A DNA stretch of 64,000 nucleotides from contig NZ_OBEN01000001.1 of assembly GCF_900215655.1 (NCBI RefSeq), forward strand, positions 124,001-188,000, read 5' to 3'. Both the position numbers and the translations under genes were made by a program. Source of the DNA: Hydrogenobacter hydrogenophilus (lineage in GTDB: Bacteria; Aquificota; Aquificia; Aquificales; Aquificaceae). The notes beneath the pieces were generated by a model that searched no databases, had not been told where the DNA came from, and saw nothing but the letters and a program-made list of their open reading frames with translations. Positions 1 to 8,034 of the stretch are shown piece after piece; the stretch's first letter is position 1; each line of letters begins with the position of its first letter.

Positions 1-2
1 TT

Positions 3-788
3 GCATTAGCTTCTGTTTTAATACTGTATAAATCCTTCCCAAGCTGGTGGAAGATTTTTTGGATAGTTTTTGCTTTGGTCAGTGCAAGAACTGCGGGAAT
101 GGCTCTAAACAGACTTATAGACCTACCTATAGACGAAAAAAACCCAAGAACTAAAAACTGGGTGCATGTTTCCGGTAGAGTAAAAAAGCACGAAATAATA
201 ATTCTTATCATCATATCCTGTGTATTATTTGTATTTTCCGCACTTTTTATAAATTTTTACGCTTTTTTATTGTCTCCTATTGTTATATTTCTCCTCTGGC
301 TTTACCCTTACTCAAAGCGCTTTACAAACTTTCCGCATCTTGTTCTTGGAGTGATCTACTTTCTCATACCCATAGGTGTGGATATAGCTCTGAACGAAAA
401 GGTGTCTCTTCTTTCGGTTTTGTTAGGAACTGCCATGGCTTTTTGGGTTGCTGGTTTTGACATACTTTATTCTCTTCAAGACTATGAGTTTGACAAGCAA
501 CATCACATAAAGTCCGTAGCTGTAAAGTTTGGCATAGAATCCGCTATAGCTCTGTCAAGGCTATTCCATGTTATCACTTTCTTTTCCCTCGTGCTTGTAG
601 GTCTTATCTCCCCCCAGTTGGGTTATATTTACTTTATAGGTCTTTTGGTTCTTGCGGGCTTTCTTTTCTACGAACATAGCCTTATAAAACCCCATGACCT
701 TTCCAAGATAAACAAAGCCTTTTTTACTGTTAATGGCTACATAAGTTTGATCTTTTTATTTGTAGTGCTTTTGGATAGACTCTTTTGA
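3..788 (+). CDS. ubiA: UbiA-family prenyltransferase, 5'-truncated by window edge
   Basis: Integral membrane prenyltransferase that probably attaches a polyprenyl chain to an aromatic ring (4-hydroxybenzoate or another quinone precursor). The frame is open from base 3, so the real start lies outside the window. The first Asp-rich motif reads NRLIDLPIDEKNPRT and the second region contains DILYSLQDYEFD, both typical of UbiA/MenA enzymes that bind Mg-prenyl-diphosphate. Several hydrophobic segments follow. The last ~50 bases overlap the convergent LysR gene. Whether it serves ubiquinone-, menaquinone- or methionaquinone-type synthesis cannot be read from the sequence. Confidence 0.88.
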   Translation, partial: ALASVLILYKSFPSWWKIFWIVFALVSARTAGMALNRLIDLPIDEKNPRTKNWVHVSGRVKKHEIIILIIISCVLFVFSALFINFYAFLLSPIVIFLLWLYPYSKRFTNFPHLVLGVIYFLIPIGVDIALNEKVSLLSVLLGTAMAFWVAGFDILYSLQDYEFDKQHHIKSVAVKFGIESAIALSRLFHVITFFSLVLVGLISPQLGYIYFIGLLVLAGFLFYEHSLIKPHDLSKINKAFFTVNGYISLIFLFVVLLDRLF

Positions 789-1663
789 AGTATTTGGTCA
801 ATAAATAATCTTACTGCTGGACTTTGGGGTCTTTTTCTGTCATAAATGAGATAAAAGCTCCTTTTTATAGGTTCCAAGTCTTTAACTCTAATCACCTGCA
901 GGTCTTTTTTATCTTTTAGTGCGTAAGAAGAGACAAAAGATATCGCTTGAACCTTTTTGAGCAAGGAAAGGATCATATGATTTTTGTCAACTACAGCTAT
1001 GATGTTTAAGTCTCTAATATCTATACCTTTTGTCCTGAGTATGCTCTCTACAAACTTTCTGGTACCAGAAGACTCCTCCCTGAGTATAAAAGGATACTTA
1101 AGAAAGTCGTTAAGGGATAAATTCTTGGGAATGCTTTTGCTACCTACAAAGTGTATGGTATCCTCCCACATTTCAAACACCTCAAGGTCTGGGTTTGTAC
1201 ACCTAAAACCTATAAAACCCATGTCTACACTGCCTTCTTCTACCATATTAAGGATCTTTATGGAATCTTCCACAACTACCTCTACACTGCTGTTAGGGTT
1301 GTTTGCCAGATAGTCTCCTAAGATGTCCGGAAGAAGATATGTTCCTGGAACGGAGCTCGCACCTATCCTTATGTGTCCTTTGTAAGATCCTGATATGAGC
1401 TTTATCTCCTCTAAGGCAAGAAGTTTCAGCTCAAGTATCTTTTTTGCATAGGGGTAAAGTATGTGTGCATTGCTGGTGGGGATGAGCGTTCTACCCTTTC
1501 GGTAAAAGAGCTTTAAACCTATGGATTTTTCAAGCTGGTTTATGTGGAAGCTTATGGTGGACTGGGATAAGTGCAAGCAGTTAACGCTCTTTGCTATGCT
1601 TCCTTTTTCGTACACACAGCAGAAAAGCTCAAGAAGTCTTGTATCCAAGTATATGTTTTTCAT
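737..1663 (-). CDS. LysR-family transcriptional regulator
   Basis: 308 aa DNA-binding regulator. An N-terminal winged helix-turn-helix occupies about residues 8-65 (contains SQSTISFHINQLEKSIGLKLF), followed by a linker helix and a periplasmic-binding-like effector domain (about 90-300; GHIRIGASSVPGTYLLP is the usual start of that domain). It is the last of three minus-strand genes, after the YqhA-like and CcmI-like genes, and its 3' end overlaps the convergent ubiA by about 50 bp. There is no divergent target gene as is usual for LysR regulators. Effector and targets cannot be deduced. A weak -10-like TAGATT lies 9 bp before the ATG. Confidence 0.92.
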   Translation of the reverse strand: MKNIYLDTRLLELFCCVYEKGSIAKSVNCLHLSQSTISFHINQLEKSIGLKLFYRKGRTLIPTSNAHILYPYAKKILELKLLALEEIKLISGSYKGHIRIGASSVPGTYLLPDILGDYLANNPNSSVEVVVEDSIKILNMVEEGSVDMGFIGFRCTNPDLEVFEMWEDTIHFVGSKSIPKNLSLNDFLKYPFILREESSGTRKFVESILRTKGIDIRDLNIIAVVDKNHMILSLLKKVQAISFVSSYALKDKKDLQVIRVKDLEPIKRSFYLIYDRKRPQSPAVRLFIDQILQKSLSKSTTNKKIKLM

Positions 1664-1725
1664 CGTTTGTAAAATCTAAACTTATGTTCAGAAGGAGACA
1701 ATAAAACGTGTCATACCTTTTTGAA

Positions 1726-2184
1726 TCACTCTTCCTTCACCTTATAGTAGAAAATAAGAACCGCTATGATTACCGCTATGGCTAATGCAAATAGCAAAGT
1801 GTCTATGGGATTCTTCCACTCAACAAGTTTTTTTGTAAAGGTTATTGCCAGTATGAGGATCACTACGCTTGCAAGCTTAGCCTTAAGCTGGTCTATATCT
1901 GTGATCCTGAGCCAATCAGGGACATTGAGCTTTCCTACAAAAAGCTCATAAAGACCTACCGAAAAGATATACAGTATTATGGAAAGAAGGTGGATGTCCA
2001 TAACGGATATGAACTTGGTGGAAAGCACTGCGGGCTCTCTTACTTCTGGCTTAAAGATAACTCCGTAAAGGGTCTCTAAGAGTATGTAAACGCCGTAAAG
2101 TCCCAAAAAGGTAGCTCCAATAAAAAGACTAACAGCAGGCAGAAGTGCTATAGCATGTCCAAGTTCTAAGAGTTTCCTTATCAT
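1726..2184 (-). CDS. YqhA-like (UPF0114) membrane protein
   Basis: About 152 aa with three or four hydrophobic segments (roughly residues 15-40, 60-85, 105-122, 130-148), matching the uncharacterised YqhA/UPF0114 family in length and pattern. ATG 2184 overlaps the upstream gene's stop (GTGATGA), so the two are translationally coupled; a GTG at 2187 is the alternative start. The function of the family is not established. Confidence 0.75.
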   Translation of the reverse strand: MIRKLLELGHAIALLPAVSLFIGATFLGLYGVYILLETLYGVIFKPEVREPAVLSTKFISVMDIHLLSIILYIFSVGLYELFVGKLNVPDWLRITDIDQLKAKLASVVILILAITFTKKLVEWKNPIDTLLFALAIAVIIAVLIFYYKVKEE

Positions 2185-2603
2185 CACCTTACCTCCGTGT
2201 TTATGAGTATTCTGTTGTTTTGAGTGCCTACCTTAGTCTGCAGGGTACCTACAAGATCACCCTTTTGAATTTCTGCCATAGGAGACTTGCTTATCCTTGC
2301 GGTGATGATCACATCTCCCTCCATTATCCTGCTGTGATCCAGCTTATTTTTACCTGTGATCTTAAAAGCATAGGGAATTTCTGGTTTTTTTACCCTCAAG
2401 ACCGCTATAGGCATAGGATTTTGAAGGTCCCTAACCGAGATGATCAGAAAGTAGTCTCCCTTTGGGATCTTGCTTTTGAGCTCAGGGGATAAATCCACTG
2501 TTCCCTTTATAAACTGATTTTTGTACTTTTCTATGGGTACATCCTTTGGCACCGGCTGACAGGAAAGGAAAAAGACTACTAAGAAAGACAAAAGCTTTAG
2601 CAT
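2184..2603 (-). CDS. Lipoprotein resembling the C-terminal domain of cytochrome c biogenesis factor CcmI/CcmH
   Basis: 139 aa. The start at 2603 gives a lipoprotein signal, LLSFLVVFFLSCQP, with the lipid-modified Cys near residue 14. The rest resembles the C-terminal domain of CcmI/CycH: VRDLQNPMPIAVLRV, IPYAF, then VIITARISKSPMAEIQKGDL, as in family members that carry PLAVxR and ARISrSG...GDL. The TPR apocytochrome-binding part of CcmI is absent, so this would be a stand-alone anchored version. TATAAT (minus strand, 2610-2615) ends 6 bp before the ATG, so the mRNA is probably leaderless. Only 14 bp separates it from divergent malQ. The link to cytochrome assembly is an inference from domain similarity. 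Confidence 0.65.
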   Translation of the reverse strand: MLKLLSFLVVFFLSCQPVPKDVPIEKYKNQFIKGTVDLSPELKSKIPKGDYFLIISVRDLQNPMPIAVLRVKKPEIPYAFKITGKNKLDHSRIMEGDVIITARISKSPMAEIQKGDLVGTLQTKVGTQNNRILINTEVR

Positions 2604-2623
2604 GTTAAAATTATACTGTGAGA
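2604..2623. promoter_or_regulatory. Overlapping divergent promoters, CcmI-like gene and malQ
   Basis: Plus strand TATACT at 2612-2617 and minus strand TATAAT at 2610-2615 share most bases. Each ends 6 bp before a start codon (ATG 2603 minus; GTG 2624 plus). There is no space for a ribosome binding site on either side. Confidence 0.55.
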
Positions 2624-4048
2624 GTGGCAGGTATCCTTCTTCACATAACCTCTTTACCCTCACCTTTTGGCGTGGGAGACCTGGGTCCAAATGCTTATAA
2701 GTTCGTAGATTTTTTGTATGCATCTGGACAAAAGCTATGGCAGGTGCTTCCTTTAAATCCTACATGTGTGGAGTATGGAAACTCACCTTACTATAGTATT
2801 TCTCTGTTTGCGGGTAATCCACTACTTATAAGTCCTGAACTTCTCTGCAAAGATGGTTTGCTTTCTGAGAAAGACTTAGAAGGCTATCAAGTTCAAAGGG
2901 ATAAGGTGGATTATCCCACCGCTTGGGCTATAAAAGAAAGTCTTTTGGAAAAGGCTTACAGAAACTTTAGTGAAAATGAAGAGTATAGAAGCTTTGTTGA
3001 AGAAAACGCATACTGGCTTGAGGATTATTGTAGATTCAAGGCTCTCAGAGACAAGTACAAAAAACCTTGGAATGCTTGGGAAAGCGAAAGTACAGAGGGA
3101 CTTGAAGACAAGGTTAAAAAAGAGAAGTTTTTGCAGTTTGTGTTTTTCAAGCAGTGGAAAGCTCTCAAGGCTTATGCGAACTCTAAAGGTATAAAGATAA
3201 TGGGAGACCTTCCCATATACCCTGCCTTTGACAGTAGCGATGTGTGGTCCAACAGACACCTCTTTAAGCTTGATGAGAACAACAATCCCTATGTGGTTGC
3301 AGGTGTGCCACCAGATTACTTTAGCAAAGAGGGTCAGCTTTGGGGAAACCCTGTGTATAACTGGGAGAGATTGAAAGAGGAGGGCTTTTCTTGGTGGATA
3401 AAGAGGATAAGGCATAATTTGGGACTTTTTGATCTTCTAAGACTTGACCACTTTAGAGGTTTTGTTGCCTACTACGAAGTGCCTGCTTCTGAAAAAACAG
3501 CGGTGCGGGGCAGATGGGTAAGTGCACCCGCAGAGGAGTTTTTCACCAAACTCAAGGAGGAGTTTCCAGACTTTCCCTTTGTAGCAGAAGACTTAGGACT
3601 CATTACTCCTGATGTGGAAGAGATGAGAGACCGCTTTAGTTTTCCTGGTATGAAGGTGCTTGTTTTTGCCTTTGAGTCAGAAAACCATCCTTACATGCCC
3701 CACAATTACGACAAAAATTCCTTTGTTTACACAAGCACGCACGATACCATGCCAGTAAAAGGCTGGTATTTGCAGGAACTTAACTACGCATCAAAAGAGA
3801 GGCTTTTTAGGTATCTGGGTAGAGAGCTAAGCGAGGAGGATGTAAGCTATGCGCTTATAAGACTCGCTTATATGTCCGTATCCAAGGCTTGTGTAATTCC
3901 TATGCAGGACCTTTTGAACTTAGGGCAGGATGCAAGGATGAACACTCCAGGCAGAAAGGAGGGAAATTGGGAATGGAGGTTAAAGTGCTTACCTGATGAA
4001 AGTCTCTCTGTAAGATTAAAGGAGCTGTGCCTGACCTACGGCAGGTGA
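2618..4048 (+). CDS. malQ: 4-alpha-glucanotransferase (amylomaltase)
   Basis: 476 aa GH77 enzyme that transfers alpha-1,4-glucan segments between maltodextrins, acting in cytoplasmic glycogen metabolism. The N-terminus RVAGILLHITSLPSPFGVGD is diagnostic. Expected catalytic residues by family comparison: nucleophile Asp277 (RLDHFRGF), acid/base Glu324 (FVAEDLG) and Asp376 (TSTHDT). GTG 2618 gives the usual N-terminus; GTG 2624, two codons in, fits the -10 spacing better. Its stop abuts that of the next, convergent gene inside TGATCA (4046-4051). No other glycogen gene is nearby. Confidence 0.96.
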   Translation: MRVAGILLHITSLPSPFGVGDLGPNAYKFVDFLYASGQKLWQVLPLNPTCVEYGNSPYYSISLFAGNPLLISPELLCKDGLLSEKDLEGYQVQRDKVDYPTAWAIKESLLEKAYRNFSENEEYRSFVEENAYWLEDYCRFKALRDKYKKPWNAWESESTEGLEDKVKKEKFLQFVFFKQWKALKAYANSKGIKIMGDLPIYPAFDSSDVWSNRHLFKLDENNNPYVVAGVPPDYFSKEGQLWGNPVYNWERLKEEGFSWWIKRIRHNLGLFDLLRLDHFRGFVAYYEVPASEKTAVRGRWVSAPAEEFFTKLKEEFPDFPFVAEDLGLITPDVEEMRDRFSFPGMKVLVFAFESENHPYMPHNYDKNSFVYTSTHDTMPVKGWYLQELNYASKERLFRYLGRELSEEDVSYALIRLAYMSVSKACVIPMQDLLNLGQDARMNTPGRKEGNWEWRLKCLPDESLSVRLKELCLTYGR

Positions 4049-4309
4049 TCACTCTACGGGCACTTTTTTAGCTCGTTCCTTTTTTTCCTCTTTTTCCTGA
4101 GCTTTTCTCTCTAACTGTGATACCTTGTAGTCTAAGATGGTTTTGAGTATTCTGAGCATGGAAAGCTCTGCCATGTAAAGGTTTTTCATCACCTCCCTTC
4201 TCACTTCTTTGGGTGGAAGAAGAAGTTCAAAGAGCTTAAACATGCTTTTGCGAAGTTCCTCTACCTCTTCTTGCATGCTTTCTGGTTTTAGTTCCTCTTT
4301 TTGTGCCAT
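4049..4309 (-). CDS. Small charged helical protein, unknown
   Basis: 86 aa, rich in Glu and Lys and predicted almost entirely helical, with heptad-like Leu spacing (RKSMFKLFELLLPP, MLRILKTILDYKVSQLERKA). The tail EEKKERAKK is very charged. No known domain recognised; it could be a coiled-coil partner. It follows pdxJ after 22 bp and converges with malQ with no intervening base. A TAAATT hexamer ends 8 bp before the ATG. Confidence 0.6.
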   Translation of the reverse strand: MAQKEELKPESMQEEVEELRKSMFKLFELLLPPKEVRREVMKNLYMAELSMLRILKTILDYKVSQLERKAQEKEEKKERAKKVPVE

Positions 4310-4331
4310 GTTTTATTAATTTAATATTCCG

Positions 4332-5060
4332 TCAATCCTTTATCAAGCTTAAAAACTCCTTTACCGCTCTTTCAAGACCAAAGATGACCGAGTTGGATAT
4401 GATGGAGTGCCCCACGTTTAGCTCCTCCACTATACCCCTTAACTCTCTTACAAAATCACGCACATTCTGATAGGTAAGACCGTGTCCTGCGTAAACTCTA
4501 AGCCCAAGACGTTTTGCTTCCATACCTGCCTTTTTTAGCTTTTCTATCTCCTCCTCTAAGTCCCTCCTGTTGTTTTCCTTCCAGAGATTAGCATACCTGC
4601 CAGTGTGAAGTTCCACCGCATCCGCTCCTGCCTCTTTGGAAGCCATCACCTGCTGAATATCGGGTTCAATAAAAAAGGAAACCTCTATACCTGCGGACTT
4701 AAAAGGTTCAATGTAATCCTTCAGGAAGTCTTTCATAGAGGCTATATTTAAACCTCCTTCGGTAGTTATCTCTTCCCTTCTTTCTGGCACAAGGGTTATC
4801 CTGTTTGGTTTTACTCTTAGAGCTATTTGTCTCATCTCTTCTGTGGGTGCCATTTCCAAGTTCACAGGTACAATTACGAGTTCCTTTATGAGCTCCAAGT
4901 CTCTGTCTTGTATGTGTCTTCTGTCTTCCCTAAGATGAAGGGTGATTTGGTCTGCTCCTGCTTGCTGAGCTATGAGTGCTGCAAATACAGGGCTTGGCTC
5001 AAAAGTCTTCCTTGCCTGTCTGAGAGTTGCCACATGATCTATATTTACGCCAAGCCTCAT
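4332..5060 (-). CDS. pdxJ: Pyridoxine 5'-phosphate synthase
   Basis: 242 aa TIM barrel that condenses 3-amino-2-oxopropyl phosphate with 1-deoxyxylulose-5-P, the last ring-closing step of DXP-dependent vitamin B6 synthesis. The N-terminus RLGVNIDHVATLRQARKT is characteristic, as are QADQITLHLREDRRHI-type residues (here AGADQITLHLREDRRHIQD), ELHTGRYA and YAGHGLTYQNV. The ATG at 5060 follows a perfect TATAAT (5068-5073, minus) by 7 bp, which predicts a leaderless transcript. It is divergent from secG. Confidence 0.97.
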   Translation of the reverse strand: MRLGVNIDHVATLRQARKTFEPSPVFAALIAQQAGADQITLHLREDRRHIQDRDLELIKELVIVPVNLEMAPTEEMRQIALRVKPNRITLVPERREEITTEGGLNIASMKDFLKDYIEPFKSAGIEVSFFIEPDIQQVMASKEAGADAVELHTGRYANLWKENNRRDLEEEIEKLKKAGMEAKRLGLRVYAGHGLTYQNVRDFVRELRGIVEELNVGHSIISNSVIFGLERAVKEFLSLIKD

Positions 5061-5096
5061 ATAAAAAATTATACTTTGGGTGGTATAATATTAACC
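5061..5096. promoter_or_regulatory. Back-to-back leaderless promoters for pdxJ and secG
   Basis: Minus strand TATAAT (5068-5073) ends 7 bp before pdxJ ATG. Plus strand TGGTATAAT, an extended -10 (TG 5081-5082, TATAAT 5084-5089), ends 7 bp before secG ATG 5097. Both genes and both core elements fit in 36 bp. Confidence 0.65.
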
Positions 5097-5435
5097 ATGT
5101 ACTACCTTCTGCTTGTGCTGTTTGTCATAATTTCCCTAATGCTTATAGTAGTTGTGCTTCTTCAGAGAAGTAGGGGAGATGTGGGAACTGCTTTTGGTGG
5201 AATGGGTCAAGGTGTTTTCGGTCCGGGTGGTGTGGACACCATACTTACCAAATTCACTTATTGGCTTGGCTTTTCTTTCATGCTTGTGGCTTTACTTCTT
5301 GCCCTTACAAATCCTTCAAAGAAAGGCTCTCTCATAAAAGATGAAACTCAAAGATCTCCTAAAAGTAGCCAGCAAGGTATCCCTCCGGGAAAGACAGCTC
5401 CTTCTGGCACACCTTCTGAAAGTAAAACCAGGTGA
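5097..5435 (+). CDS. secG: Preprotein translocase subunit SecG
   Basis: 112 aa. Two transmembrane helices (about residues 2-22 and 50-72) flank the typical SecG loop LLQRSRGDVGTAFGGMGQGV. It would help SecYE export proteins through the inner membrane. The tail after residue 80 is polar and Pro/Ser/Lys-rich. The last 95 bases also encode the start of prmC in another frame. The start was chosen because ATG 5097 opens the first membrane helix and lies 7 bp after an extended -10. Confidence 0.9.
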   Translation: MYYLLLVLFVIISLMLIVVVLLQRSRGDVGTAFGGMGQGVFGPGGVDTILTKFTYWLGFSFMLVALLLALTNPSKKGSLIKDETQRSPKSSQQGIPPGKTAPSGTPSESKTR

Positions 5436-6156
5436 TATATACTTCATTGAGGACAGGGAAGTATCTAAAAAGCTACAGGAAGAGTATCTTAAGTCTTTGA
5501 AATTACTTGAAGAAGGCTATCCTCTTCAGTACATCTTAGGAGAGTGGGATTTTTGCGGAAGGACCTTTAAGGTAAAAGAGGGTGTGCTAATCCCAAGGCC
5601 AGAGACGGAACTGCTCTGTGAGAAGGTCCTTGAGCTGATCCCCGCCAACGGAGAGTATGTGGGCTTTGAGATAGGTGTTGGGACAGGATGCATATCTATA
5701 ACATTACTCTTAGAGAGAAGAAATCTTATTATGTACGCAGATGATGTACAAGACACCGCTTTAGAGCTTGCCAAAGAGAACGCAAAACTCCACAAGGTGG
5801 AGCAAAGGCTTATACTAAAAAAGGGAGACATGTTTGAACCTGTGGAAGGTATGGTGTTTGACTTTGTAGTTTCTAATCCACCTTACATACCCCAAAGAGA
5901 GTGGGAAAACTTACCAAAGGGTGTAAGACTTGAGGGGTGGACTTCTCTCATAGGAGGGGAAAAAGGTTATGAGTTTTACGAACGCTTTGCTCAGGAAGTA
6001 GGAAAGTTTATAAAAGACAGTGGCTTTTTTGCATTAGAGATAGGGCATGACCAGGGCTCTATTCTAAAAAAACTCTTTACGGAAAAAGGCTTTAGAGTGG
6101 ATATTTTTAAAGATTACGCAGGTCAGGACAGGGTGCTAATAGGATGGAGTCTGTAG
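5341..6156 (+). CDS. prmC: Release factor glutamine N5-methyltransferase PrmC
   Basis: 271 aa. It methylates the GGQ glutamine of peptide release factors. The N-terminal helical domain is present (LKDLLKVASKV...RQLLLAHLL), then IPRPETELL, the SAM-binding FEIGVGTGCIS, and the catalytic NPPY (VVSNPPYIP). Because the N-terminal domain aligns with the family from the first residues, the ATG at 5341 inside secG appears genuine, giving a 95 bp out-of-frame overlap. Its 3' end overlaps the next gene by 13 bp. Confidence 0.93.
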   Translation: MKLKDLLKVASKVSLRERQLLLAHLLKVKPGDIYFIEDREVSKKLQEEYLKSLKLLEEGYPLQYILGEWDFCGRTFKVKEGVLIPRPETELLCEKVLELIPANGEYVGFEIGVGTGCISITLLLERRNLIMYADDVQDTALELAKENAKLHKVEQRLILKKGDMFEPVEGMVFDFVVSNPPYIPQREWENLPKGVRLEGWTSLIGGEKGYEFYERFAQEVGKFIKDSGFFALEIGHDQGSILKKLFTEKGFRVDIFKDYAGQDRVLIGWSL

Positions 6157-7382
6157 GCTTTTTTCTCGGTGTTTTGTTTTTTATACTGCTCGAGGGAATT
6201 TTCGCAGGTGCAGAAATAGTTATTATAAGCACAGACAGGAGCAAGGTACTTGCCCTTTACAGAAAGACAGGATATAGGTTTTTAAAAGACTTTCACGAAA
6301 ACCCCGAGGAGTACATCACCCTTTCCATGCTGGGTTATACAGTGAGCATAGTCTTCGCAAGTACCTTTTACACTATGGCAGTCATCACCTTGTCTGACCA
6401 TATACCCTACATAAAAGGGTATGAGGTTTTTATCTCCCTAAGCTTAGTGTTCTTTACCTTGGTACTGGGAGAAGTTATTCCCAAAAGCCTCTTTCAAAGG
6501 CATGCAGACAAACTTCTCATACCAAGCCTGTGGTATCTTAGCAAGCTCAAAATTTTAGCCTTTCCCCTTCTCATCTTTTCAAAAAAGGTAAGCAGAGTAC
6601 TTACAGAGTTTTTCAAAAGCAGGCACTCGGAAAAGTTAAGCAAGTCAGACATAATGAAACTTTTGGAAGAGATAGAGCTTCAGGATGAAAAGATAAAAAC
6701 CGCTGTTAAACTTCTTGCACTTAAAGAAAGCACTCTCTCGGAAGTGGTAAAACCCATATATGAGGTGGTTATGATAGACGAAGTTTCTACGGTAGGGCAG
6801 GCTCTCCAAAGAATGAAGGAAAGCGGTTTTACCAAGCTACCCGTTTACAGAAAAAGGGTTGATGACATAACAGGCTATGTGGATATGTTTGATATAGTAG
6901 ACAATCCTCCATCAGCACCCATCAGAGAGTTTATAAAACCCCTCAGTATATTCTCTGAGTTTACACCTCTGCAGGATGCACTTGAAACCTTTAGGAAAAG
7001 TAGTGCACGCATGGGTCTTGTGGTGGACGAAAGGGGTATCATATTGGGTATAGTTACCTTTGATGATATAGTAAGGGAGGTTTTAGGTCAGATAGGGGAC
7101 AGTCTCACCCAGTCGGAAGAACCCATAAAGGAAATAGAGAAGGAAAAATGGATCGTTGATGGTATGGTTGACAAGCACGAATTTGAAAAGGTAGCGGGTA
7201 TAAAGTTTCCCGATGGACCCTATTTAACCTTGGGAGGCTTTATAATATACCAGCTGAAAAGGATACCCCATAAGGGTGAGGTGGTTCTTTGTTGTGGACT
7301 GAAGTTCGTAGTTATACAATCTGACAGCAGGAGGGTGAAAAAACTGATGGTGGAAAAATATGTACAGGAGCAGAAAGCTTAA
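6144..7382 (+). CDS. CNNM/CorC-HlyC family membrane protein with CBS domains
   Basis: 412 aa. An N-terminal DUF21/CNNM membrane domain spans about residues 1-150 with EGIFAGAEIVIIS in the first helix. A CBS pair follows (about 185-310; MIDEVSTVGQALQRM, GIVTFDDIVREVLG), then a C-terminal CorC/HlyC domain (about 325-405). This family is linked to Mg2+/Co2+ efflux or Na+-coupled Mg2+ transport in other bacteria; the substrate here is unproven. It overlaps prmC by 13 bp and radC by 23 bp, so it sits in a tight operon. Confidence 0.88.
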   Translation: MESVGFFLGVLFFILLEGIFAGAEIVIISTDRSKVLALYRKTGYRFLKDFHENPEEYITLSMLGYTVSIVFASTFYTMAVITLSDHIPYIKGYEVFISLSLVFFTLVLGEVIPKSLFQRHADKLLIPSLWYLSKLKILAFPLLIFSKKVSRVLTEFFKSRHSEKLSKSDIMKLLEEIELQDEKIKTAVKLLALKESTLSEVVKPIYEVVMIDEVSTVGQALQRMKESGFTKLPVYRKRVDDITGYVDMFDIVDNPPSAPIREFIKPLSIFSEFTPLQDALETFRKSSARMGLVVDERGIILGIVTFDDIVREVLGQIGDSLTQSEEPIKEIEKEKWIVDGMVDKHEFEKVAGIKFPDGPYLTLGGFIIYQLKRIPHKGEVVLCCGLKFVVIQSDSRRVKKLMVEKYVQEQKA

Positions 7383-8034
7383 AGAGATACCTCAAGAGCT
7401 AAGACCAAGAGAAAAACTCAGAACCTTAGGTGTTGACGCACTCTCTGACGAAGAATTAGTAGCTATCATATTAGGTTTTGGGACAAAGAAGGACGATGTG
7501 CTTTCTCTTTCAAAGAAAATAGTTAGGCTCGGCTGGGAAAGGCTAAAGAGCATGAGCGTTGAGGAGATGGTAAAAGAAATAGAAGGCATAGGAGAAGCAA
7601 AGGCTTGCCAAATAAAAGCTATCTTTGAACTGAGCAGGCGCATATACGAGCCTCACTCTCATGTGGTTATAAATACCCCAGAAGATGTCTACAAATTTCT
7701 CAAAGATAAGATGGATAACAGAAGGGAACATCTTTGGGCACTGTATCTGAGCCCCTCTAACACCCTTGTGAGCTATGAGACGGTAGCCATAGGTAGGATG
7801 AACTCTGTATTTGCAGACCCAAAAGATGTACTTTACGGAGCGATAAAAAGTGCTTGCCATTCCATCATACTGGCTCATAGCCACCCTATGGGACAACCAA
7901 AACCTTCAAAAGCGGACTTAGAGTTTACCAAAAGGATAAAAGATGCGTGTCAGCTTTTGGGATTTGAACTTCTTGACCACATTATAATCACTACCCTTAG
8001 CTACTTTTCTATGAAAGAGGGAGGATTTTTGTGA
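7360..8034 (+). CDS. radC: RadC-family (UPF0758) JAB/MPN-domain protein
   Basis: 224 aa. An N-terminal helix-hairpin-helix-like region (LRTLGVDALSDEELVAIIL; EGIGEAKACQIKAIFEL) precedes a JAMM-type metal site, HSHPMGQPKPSKAD, near residues 173-186. Despite the name, a DNA-repair role for RadC is doubtful; the biochemical role is unknown. The start ATG 7360 lies within the preceding gene, and the stop overlaps the phosphoketolase start. Confidence 0.92.
   Translation: MYRSRKLKEIPQELRPREKLRTLGVDALSDEELVAIILGFGTKKDDVLSLSKKIVRLGWERLKSMSVEEMVKEIEGIGEAKACQIKAIFELSRRIYEPHSHVVINTPEDVYKFLKDKMDNRREHLWALYLSPSNTLVSYETVAIGRMNSVFADPKDVLYGAIKSACHSIILAHSHPMGQPKPSKADLEFTKRIKDACQLLGFELLDHIIITTLSYFSMKEGGFL

Noticed and set aside
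984-1313. Numerous open frames antisense to strong genes (for example over LysR, pdxJ, clpB, glnE)
   Set aside because: They mirror codon structure of the real genes, have no homology I recognise and lack promoters.
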